Shown piece after piece: positions 1-5,387 of a DNA stretch of 7,534 nt. The DNA comes from an uncultured beta proteobacterium. GTDB lineage: Bacteria > Pseudomonadota > Gammaproteobacteria > Burkholderiales > Burkholderiaceae. Each line of letters opens with the position of its first letter. Position 1 is the first letter of the stretch. The notes beneath the pieces were generated by a model that did not search any database, was not told the DNA's origin, and worked only from the letters and a program-made list of their open reading frames with translations. Location of the stretch: the NCBI GenBank assembly GCA_903930665.1, contig CAIYZI010000207.1, forward strand, positions 1-7,534, read 5' to 3'. The position numbers and the translations under genes were made by a program.

Positions 1-1
1 C

Positions 2-850
2 CAATTGCAATCAAGAGGTTATTCGGTATTGCTGCCAACTAGAAATTTAGCAAGCGCACGTGAATTGCGTATGTTGCCAAAAGTGCACGTTGAAAATGTC
101 AATGTTCATGAGTTTGATGAGCTGCAAAATCTTTGCTCTCGCATTAAAGTTGGTGGTGCGGTAATTAATCTGGTGGGCGTACTGCACGATAAAACTGCCA
201 AGCCATATGGAAAAGTTTTTAAGAGTGCTCACGTAGATTTGCCTGGCAATATCATTACTGCAATGCAAATGCATGGCTTAAAGCGCTATTTGCACATGAG
301 TGCTTTAGGCGCCGATGTCCAAGGGCCATCGATGTACCAGCGTAGCAAAGGCGATGGCGAGAAAGTGGTTAAGAGTAGCAATTTAGACTGGACCATCTTT
401 AGGCCTAGTGTAATTTTTGGTGCTCAAGATCAATTCATCAATTTATTTTCTAAGCTGACTAAGCTCTTGCCTGTAATGCCCTTGGCTAACTATCAGGCAA
501 AGTTTCAGCCTGTAAGTGTTGATGATGTTGCTACCGCTTTTGCTAAAGCGCTTCAGATGCCACAAACAATTCATCACGCTTATGATTTGGTTGGTCCAAC
601 GGTTTACACCATGAAGGAGATTGTTGAGTTTGCTGCACGCAAGGCCAAGACTTATTGTGCAATTATTCCGGTGCCAGCTTTTGTAGGATATCTACAAGCA
701 TTGGCATTTGAGTTTCTTCCTGGTCCAACACTGATGTCGCGTGACAACATTGACTCTATGAGGTTGCCTAATATTTTGCCTTTAAATGGCGTGGATGCGC
801 TTACTTCAATATTTTCGATCAGCAAGCGTTCACTAGAGGGTATGAAGTAA
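2..850 (+). CDS. Complex I NDUFA9-family NAD(P)-binding protein (atypical SDR), 5' end missing
   Basis: This is the last 282 residues of an NAD(P)-binding Rossmann protein of the NDUFA9/atypical short-chain dehydrogenase group. The gene is open at the left edge: the frame runs through base 2 without a stop, and the first in-frame TTG (5-7) is an internal leucine codon, not a start. The N-terminal GxxGxxG nucleotide-binding loop therefore lies outside the window. Visible family signs are INLVGVL (the strand after the Rossmann helix), HMSALGA, a YxxxK pair (Tyr codon 335-337, Lys codon 347-349), FRPSVIFG, FQPVSVDDVA and a late LPGPTLMSRDN segment. The eukaryotic relative is an accessory subunit of respiratory complex I that binds NADPH. 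Bacterial members are mostly uncharacterised, and quinone or sugar-nucleotide-like roles cannot be excluded. The stop is four bases before cca, so the two are probably co-transcribed. Family assignment is fairly sure; function is not. Confidence 0.85.
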   Translation, partial: QLQSRGYSVLLPTRNLASARELRMLPKVHVENVNVHEFDELQNLCSRIKVGGAVINLVGVLHDKTAKPYGKVFKSAHVDLPGNIITAMQMHGLKRYLHMSALGADVQGPSMYQRSKGDGEKVVKSSNLDWTIFRPSVIFGAQDQFINLFSKLTKLLPVMPLANYQAKFQPVSVDDVATAFAKALQMPQTIHHAYDLVGPTVYTMKEIVEFAARKAKTYCAIIPVPAFVGYLQALAFEFLPGPTLMSRDNIDSMRLPNILPLNGVDALTSIFSISKRSLEGMK

Positions 851-854
851 GCGT

Positions 855-1982
855 ATGAAAGTTTATGCTGTTGGTGGCGCTATCAGGGATACGCTGATGG
901 GCTTGCCTGTTCATGACATCGATTATGTAGTGGTAGGGTCGAGTGTTGAAGAAATGCTTGCTAAAGGGTTTCGACCGGTCGGCAAGGATTTCCCAGTTTT
1001 TCTGCATCCGCAAACTCAAGCGGAGTATGCCTTAGCCCGTACCGAACGCAAGATTGGTAAAGGCTATAAGGGGTTTATGTTTTATGCTGACCCAACGGTC
1101 ACATTGGAACAAGACTTAGAGCGACGAGATTTAACAATTAACGCAATGGCGCAAGAAGTTGGTGAGGGTGGTGTATTAATAGGTCCAATTCTAGATCCCT
1201 ACAATGGACAAACAGATTTAGCATGCAAGGTGTTTCGCCATGTCTCCGATGCTTTTGCTGAGGACCCTTTGCGTTTATTGCGCATTGCTCGTTTTGCCGC
1301 ACGCTTTCCTGAATTTATTATTGCTGACGACACTCTTAAAGCTTTAATAGCAATTGTTGATGCGGGCGAGTTGGAGCACCTCTCTCCAGAGAGGGTATGG
1401 CAAGAGTTAGCTCGAGGACTAACTGCAAGTAAGCCCATGCGCATGCTTCAAATATTGCTTGATACTGGAGCTGCCAAAAAAATTCTGCCACAACTTTTAG
1501 CCGATGAATTGGTACAAGAGCCTTATCGAGAACAGTTAATAACCCATTTGCATTTGGCCTCTAATAATTTAGAAGAGCGGTGTGCTGTTGTATTGATGAA
1601 CTTGCCAGCAAGTGAAATTCGTACTTGGTCAGAATGTGTGCGCATGCCAAATGAGGTTCGTGACTTTAGTGAAATTTTTAGTGGATTAAATCAATTTCTT
1701 ACTGCAGCTAAAGGACGCAACTTAGCGCCTACAGAAATATTGACGTGGTTCAACCGTGCTGATGTGTGGCGTAAACCTGAGCGTGCCAAAGTCTTACTAG
1801 GCTTGGCGAAAAAAATTGATCTTAAGGTTGAGGGGTTGATACAGGCGATGGAACATGCTCAAGCATTAAATTTGCCAAAAATTATCTCAAGCCTTTCGCA
1901 GGCAGATCAAGGTAATGGCGAGAAAATTCGAGAGGCAGTTGAGTTCGCTAGACTGCAGGCTATTTCGACTGCGGCAAACTAA
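855..1982 (+). CDS. cca: CCA-adding tRNA nucleotidyltransferase, HD motif lost
   Basis: The enzyme adds or repairs the 3'-terminal CCA of tRNAs from CTP and ATP without a nucleic-acid template. The 375-residue protein has the class II nucleotidyltransferase head: GGAIRD at residues 7-12, the metal-binding DxD (Asp21, Asp23), RRDLTINA at 90-97 (base-recognition region) and the neck motif EDPLRLLR at 136-143. Residues 1-200 closely follow the E. coli Cca as I remember it. The E. coli type (412 residues) continues into an HD phosphohydrolase domain. Here the matching stretch (about 225-262) has no CHDLGK-like motif and is shorter, while the flanking MPNEVRDF and WRKPER blocks are kept. The 2',3'-cyclic phosphodiesterase/phosphatase side activities are therefore probably absent, while CCA addition should remain. 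The ATG start aligns with the E. coli start. A weak AGAGGG (835-840) lies 14 bases upstream, so coupling to the upstream gene may help initiation. The stop overlaps the convergent methyltransferase stop. Confidence 0.95.
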   Translation: MKVYAVGGAIRDTLMGLPVHDIDYVVVGSSVEEMLAKGFRPVGKDFPVFLHPQTQAEYALARTERKIGKGYKGFMFYADPTVTLEQDLERRDLTINAMAQEVGEGGVLIGPILDPYNGQTDLACKVFRHVSDAFAEDPLRLLRIARFAARFPEFIIADDTLKALIAIVDAGELEHLSPERVWQELARGLTASKPMRMLQILLDTGAAKKILPQLLADELVQEPYREQLITHLHLASNNLEERCAVVLMNLPASEIRTWSECVRMPNEVRDFSEIFSGLNQFLTAAKGRNLAPTEILTWFNRADVWRKPERAKVLLGLAKKIDLKVEGLIQAMEHAQALNLPKIISSLSQADQGNGEKIREAVEFARLQAISTAAN

Positions 1983-3166
1983 AGCCTATTTCTACCATTC
2001 AGACCGGGTAGATCTTCTAGGGCGCAATCTGGCAATAAACCCCCTAAGTTTTTGGAGAAGGCAAAGGCCTTAAAGAGCTCACCCATTTCTGCCTCAGAGA
2101 GTAATTTCTGCATGGCATTAGAAATGGGGAGGAAGGTTTGCGGATTGCCCGGATCGCCGATTTCTAGGGCTATGTTGCCAATCCCCGCATCCAACAGGTA
2201 AGCAGCTTGATTGGTGAGAAAGACATCGTCAATCGGCTCCTCAAGGGCATTGCGTGCTATTTGCGACCACTCGACATGAGTGGTGATGTCACATAGGCCT
2301 GGCAGGTGAAACGGATCTTGAATCGCATGGTGGCGATGATGGGCCATGAGGGTGCCCTCGTGTCTCTGAGGGTGGTAATACTCGCTCTCTGGAAATCCAT
2401 AGTCAAAGGTCAGAAAAAGACCGGTATGCAGTTGCTTGGCTACATGACGTATCCATGCATTTGCTTGTGTGTGGAGTTCTGTGACATAGCCCTCAGAGAA
2501 GCTTCCAGTCAACAGGCTTTCTGGTAGAAGATCTTGACTGACCGGTTTTCCAATTTTCCAAATGAGTGTATTGTTTTCAAGGGCTACGCCATGCCAATAC
2601 CAAAAGCCATTTTGATAAATGATGGCGTCACAAGGAATGGCATCAATGACCTCATTGGCAATGATGACGCCTTTAAAGTTTTCAGGAAAAGAGCTAAGCC
2701 ATTTGCAATGTGTTGCTAGGCCTAAGCTCTTTGTTGCCCCAGCCAATCGCTCGCCTTGCCTTTGAGCCAGGTCTGGAGAGATCTCAATAACTTCATAGCT
2801 GTCTAAGGGAAATTGAAGGTCATGTAGGCGATTTAAGATGGATTCGGCTAATTTACCGGTGCCGGCCCCAAATTCTAAAATTTTTGTAGGCAACCCTTGC
2901 GCTTGAAGCCCCTCAAGAATGGGCAGCAGCGTAGAAACCATGGTCGCTCCAAATAACGGGCTTAGTTCTGGGGCAGTAGTAAAGTCACCACCTGCCCCTA
3001 ATTTATGGGCACCAGCGCTGTAATAACCCATGCCAGGCTCATATAAAGCCATCTCCATGTAGCGAGAAAAGGGTATCCAACCCCCTTGAGAGGCAATTTC
3101 AGCAGTAATTTTGTTGTGCAGGAGCAAGCTATGCTCCGTTTCGTGGCTGGTCAAGGTAATATCCAT
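1979..3166 (-). CDS. MidA/NDUFAF7-family class I SAM-dependent methyltransferase
   Basis: This 395-residue protein belongs to the MidA/NDUFAF7 family (COG1565, DUF185). In order it shows the family's YMEMALYEPGMGYYS at 36-50, GDFTTAPELSPLFG at 60-73, SAM motif I EFGAGTG at 98-104, the acidic strand EVIEIS at 125-130, ANEVIDAIP at 170-178 and later FDYGF, GTLMAHHRH and DPFHLPGLCDITTHV. Length and motif order are those of a complete member. Human NDUFAF7 dimethylates an arginine of the complex I subunit NDUFS2 during assembly; the bacterial substrate is not established, so the same job here is inference. The ATG at 3164-3166 puts the conserved N-terminal region at the usual distance, but no clear Shine-Dalgarno precedes it. 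It is the only minus-strand gene: it converges on cca with overlapping stops and starts 25 bp from the divergent SDR gene. Confidence 0.92.
   Translation of the reverse strand: MDITLTSHETEHSLLLHNKITAEIASQGGWIPFSRYMEMALYEPGMGYYSAGAHKLGAGGDFTTAPELSPLFGATMVSTLLPILEGLQAQGLPTKILEFGAGTGKLAESILNRLHDLQFPLDSYEVIEISPDLAQRQGERLAGATKSLGLATHCKWLSSFPENFKGVIIANEVIDAIPCDAIIYQNGFWYWHGVALENNTLIWKIGKPVSQDLLPESLLTGSFSEGYVTELHTQANAWIRHVAKQLHTGLFLTFDYGFPESEYYHPQRHEGTLMAHHRHHAIQDPFHLPGLCDITTHVEWSQIARNALEEPIDDVFLTNQAAYLLDAGIGNIALEIGDPGNPQTFLPISNAMQKLLSEAEMGELFKAFAFSKNLGGLLPDCALEDLPGLNGRNRL
3121..3137. repeat. Inverted repeat GGAGCA-N5-TGCTCC at the 5' end of the methyltransferase gene
   Basis: Two perfect 6-bp arms (3121-3126 and 3132-3137) flank AGCTA. 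The element lies about 30 bases inside the methyltransferase coding region and 55 bases upstream of the divergent SDR start. It could be an operator for either gene or a small hairpin in the methyltransferase mRNA. A chance palindrome within coding sequence is equally possible. Confidence 0.35.
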
Positions 3167-3178
3167 AACTCGCTAGTC

Positions 3179-3185
3179 TAAGAGA
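3179..3185 (+). promoter_or_regulatory. Ribosome binding site deciding the GTG start of the SDR gene
   Basis: TAAGAGA lies six bases before GTG 3192 and partly matches TAAGGAGG. Together with the in-frame TAA immediately before the GTG, it fixes this unusual start codon as the likely one. Confidence 0.6.
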
Positions 3186-3191
3186 ATTTAA

Positions 3192-4037
3192 GTGAACTTG
3201 AGTTCAATCACCCCATCCCAGCCAAATAAGGCAGTTTTAGTGACTGGCGCAGCCAAGCGCCTTGGTCGAGAAATTGCCCTCCAGTTCGCACGTCAAGGGT
3301 GGGATGTAGCGGTCCATTATGGGCAGTCTGAACAAGAAGCTCTAAAGACTGTGGCGGAGATTGAGCTGCTCGGATGTCGAGCGAAAGCCTTTCAAGCTAA
3401 CTTGGCAAGTGAAGATGAAATTAAAACTCTTTTTTCTGAGGTCACTGCGCAGTTTGAAAATCTGCATTGTCTGGTCAATAGTGCTTCAATTTTTGAATAT
3501 GACCGAGCCAATTCAGATGTGAGGTTGACAAGTAAAAAGTTACAAGAGCATATGCAAGTCAACTTAGTTGCGCCTATTTTGCTATCTCAGCTGATGTTTG
3601 GGTGGCAGACGCATAGAGTAAATAACAGAGCAATTTACAAAGTTAATGCATGCGCCCAGGATAGTCTTCCTTCTGTGATTCAATTGCTTGATCAAAAATT
3701 GATTAATCTCAATCCAGATTATCTTTCTTATACATTGTCGAAAAGCGCATTGTTAACTTCGGTTCAATTGCTGGCCATCGATTTCGCGCCTGTTTTACGT
3801 GTGGTGGGGTTGGCTCCAGGCATTTCTTTACCGTCGGGCGATCAAACTATTGAAGGATTTTCTCAGGCGCATCAAATGACGCCTTTAGAAAAGTCTTCCA
3901 CTCCGAGTGATATTGCCAAGGCTGCTGTATTTTTAGCGGACTCTAATGCCATTACTGGTACGACTTTGTATGTTGATGGTGGACAGCATCTTTTGCCCTC
4001 ATCACGTGATGTCATGTTTAAAACAAATGCAGTTTAA
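3192..4037 (+). CDS. PTR1/FolM-like short-chain dehydrogenase, probable pteridine reductase
   Basis: This 281-residue classical SDR begins with the nucleotide-binding motif TGAAKRLG at 18-25, whose basic Lys22/Arg23 suggest NADPH preference. It continues with NSAS at 96-99, Asn124 in VNLVAP, YTLSK (Tyr180, Lys184) and VDGGQ at 261-265. The catalytic Ser of ordinary SDRs is replaced by Asp167 (IQLLDQKL), 13 residues before Tyr180. This is the arrangement I recall for trypanosomatid pteridine reductase PTR1, and FolM also carries Asp there. With folB next door, reduction of a dihydropterin or dihydrofolate is the best inference; the exact substrate is unproven. An in-frame TAA (3189-3191) directly precedes the GTG, so GTG 3192 is the most upstream start possible, and TAAGAGA six bases before it supports it. 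Residues about 136-161 are longer than in PTR1. It is the first gene of the rightward run. Confidence 0.88.
   Translation: MNLSSITPSQPNKAVLVTGAAKRLGREIALQFARQGWDVAVHYGQSEQEALKTVAEIELLGCRAKAFQANLASEDEIKTLFSEVTAQFENLHCLVNSASIFEYDRANSDVRLTSKKLQEHMQVNLVAPILLSQLMFGWQTHRVNNRAIYKVNACAQDSLPSVIQLLDQKLINLNPDYLSYTLSKSALLTSVQLLAIDFAPVLRVVGLAPGISLPSGDQTIEGFSQAHQMTPLEKSSTPSDIAKAAVFLADSNAITGTTLYVDGGQHLLPSSRDVMFKTNAV
3193..3206. repeat. Dyad TGAACT-N2-AGTTCA over the SDR start codon
   Basis: Perfect 6-bp arms (3193-3198 and 3201-3206) flank a TG centre. The dyad begins at the second base of the GTG start, next to the 25-bp divergent gap. As DNA it has the size of a small operator half-site pair. As RNA it could form a five-pair hairpin with a four-base loop covering the start codon. 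No protein can be assigned from the sequence. Confidence 0.35.
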
Positions 4038-4061
4038 TAGGTTTAATTGGGTCAATACTTT

Positions 4062-4457
4062 ATGCACGCTATTCTTTCTCACCCAGCTTTGGTAGATTGC
4101 CGCCGTTTATTTTTGCGCGACTATGAAATCTATATCAATATTGGTGTTCACGATTTTGAAAAGAAGGCGGAGCAGCGCGTTATTTTAAATGTCGATTTGT
4201 ATATCCCGCTTAATGAAAATACTCCCACCAAAGATCTATTGGAAGAGGTGGTGGATTATGACTTTATGCGTGAAACCATTAAGGGTAGGGCTTCCCAGGG
4301 TCATATTCATTTGCAGGAAACATTTTGCGATGACATTGTGACGGCTATGTTGCTCCATCCCAAAGTATTGGCTGCCCGAGTTAGCACTGCTAAGCCTGAT
4401 GTCTATCCAGACTGTCACTCCGTAGGGGTTGAGGTGTTTCGTATGAAACAAGATTAA
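4062..4457 (+). CDS. folB: Dihydroneopterin aldolase
   Basis: FolB cleaves 7,8-dihydroneopterin to 6-hydroxymethyl-7,8-dihydropterin and glycolaldehyde in cytosolic folate synthesis. From ATG 4062 the protein has 131 residues. It contains INIGVHDFEKKAEQRV (25-40), VDYDFM (64-69), LQETFCDDI (84-92) and a final AKPDVYPDCHSVGVEVF strand. Against the S. aureus enzyme from memory, Glu33, Tyr66, Glu86 and Lys111 fall on the known active-site Glu22, Tyr54, Glu74 and Lys100, so it should be active. An in-frame TTG at 4047 would add five residues. I prefer the ATG because Burkholderiales FolB proteins typically begin MxxxLSHP as here, but neither start has a strong ribosome site. It starts 24 bases after the SDR stop and ends 21 bases before ttcA. 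FolX (dihydroneopterin triphosphate epimerase) is related, but the context and residues favour FolB. Confidence 0.92.
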   Translation: MHAILSHPALVDCRRLFLRDYEIYINIGVHDFEKKAEQRVILNVDLYIPLNENTPTKDLLEEVVDYDFMRETIKGRASQGHIHLQETFCDDIVTAMLLHPKVLAARVSTAKPDVYPDCHSVGVEVFRMKQD

Positions 4458-4478
4458 ATAAAAGAATTTATCTACGCT

Positions 4479-5387
4479 ATGAGCGATATTCGTAAAGTGG
4501 TTTTTGAAGAGAATAAACTCGAAAAAAAATTATGCCGTTTAGTTGGTCAGGCCATCGGTGATTTTGGCATGATAGAAGACGGCGATAAAGTCATGGTTTG
4601 CGTATCGGGCGGCAAAGATAGTTATGCCATGCTCGATATCTTATTGAAGCTGCGTGAACGAGCGCCAATTAATTTTGAAATTGTCGCAGTGAACTTGGAT
4701 CAAAAGCAGCCTGAATTTCCTGCTGAGGTATTGCCAAGCTATTTAAAAGGTTTGGGAGTTCAGTTTCATATTGAAGAGCAAGATACTTACAGTATTGTGA
4801 AGCGTGTTATTCCTGAGGGAAAAACAACCTGTGGGTTGTGTTCACGTTTGCGTCGAGGAATTTTGTATCGGGTTGCCGATGAATTGGGTGCTACAAAAAT
4901 AGCTCTTGGACATCACCGCGATGACATCTTAGAAACACTTTTATTAAATATGTTTTACGCGGGAAAGCTCAAGGGAATGCCCCCTAAATTGCGTTCAGAT
5001 GACGGAAAGCATATCGTCATTCGCCCTATGGCTTATGTTCCTGAGAAATTGCTCGAACGCTATTCGGTTGATATGAACTTCCCCATTATTCCTTGCAATC
5101 TATGTGGTAGCCAGCCCAATTTGCAGCGCGGTGCCATGAAGCAAATGTTGCGGGAATGGGAAAAAACATTTCCAGGTCGGGTAGAGAATCTGTTTCGCTC
5201 AATGCACCATATTGTTCCCTCTCATCTCATGGATCGTGAAGCCTTTGATTTCCAAAACTTAGAGGTCTCTACAGAGTTGTCTGGTATTGCAGCCAGATCG
5301 GCTGGTGATAGGGCGATCGACGAGTCTGAATTGGATGAATTGGCCTGCGGAACCAACATCCAAGATCGTTATAATTCTTCAATATGA
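4479..5387 (+). CDS. ttcA: tRNA 2-thiocytidine(32) synthetase
   Basis: TtcA thiolates cytidine 32 in the anticodon loop of a subset of tRNAs, using ATP, an iron-sulfur cluster and sulfur delivered through a cysteine desulfurase. The 302-residue protein has the PP-loop ATP-pyrophosphatase motif SGGKDS at 43-48, the first CxxC (Cys118, Cys121) followed by SRLRRG, GHHRDDILET at 144-153 and the second CxxC (Cys206, Cys209) in IPCNLCGSQ. This double CxxC layout marks the TtcA group and separates it from TilS, which lacks it. Length is close to the E. coli enzyme (311). The ATG at 4479 has only a weak A-rich region (4459-4465) before it. The stop TGA (5385-5387) overlaps the glmU start as ATGA. Confidence 0.96.
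   Translation: MSDIRKVVFEENKLEKKLCRLVGQAIGDFGMIEDGDKVMVCVSGGKDSYAMLDILLKLRERAPINFEIVAVNLDQKQPEFPAEVLPSYLKGLGVQFHIEEQDTYSIVKRVIPEGKTTCGLCSRLRRGILYRVADELGATKIALGHHRDDILETLLLNMFYAGKLKGMPPKLRSDDGKHIVIRPMAYVPEKLLERYSVDMNFPIIPCNLCGSQPNLQRGAMKQMLREWEKTFPGRVENLFRSMHHIVPSHLMDREAFDFQNLEVSTELSGIAARSAGDRAIDESELDELACGTNIQDRYNSSI
5370..5375 (+). promoter_or_regulatory. Perfect -10 hexamer TATAAT just before glmU
   Basis: A consensus TATAAT sits inside the ttcA 3' end, eight bases before the glmU ATG. Transcription starting about seven bases downstream would begin at or next to the ATG, giving an almost leaderless glmU mRNA. No good -35 hexamer is seen 16-18 bases upstream (the region reads GCGGAA) and there is no extended -10 TG. 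It may be a chance match; confidence is low. Confidence 0.25.

Noticed and set aside
5..7. TTG as the start of the first gene
   Set aside because: The frame is open to the left edge, the protein begins mid-Rossmann fold, and the family's glycine loop is missing, so the gene is truncated by the window, not starting here.
1957..1987. AGGCT...AGCCT pairing across the cca stop as a terminator
   Set aside because: Five pairs with a 21-base loop and no clear T-tract are too weak to call.
1991..2012. Inverted repeat TCTACC...GGTAGA near the cca/methyltransferase junction as a terminator
   Set aside because: It has a 10-base loop, a six-pair stem and no following T-run on either strand, and it lies within the methyltransferase coding sequence.
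2306..2719. Plus-strand open frames inside the methyltransferase gene
   Set aside because: They are antisense to a complete conserved protein and show no recognisable motif.
4047..4049. TTG as the folB start
   Set aside because: It adds only five residues unlike the family N-terminus; the ATG at 4062 gives the expected MxxxLSHP beginning. The TTG is not fully excluded.
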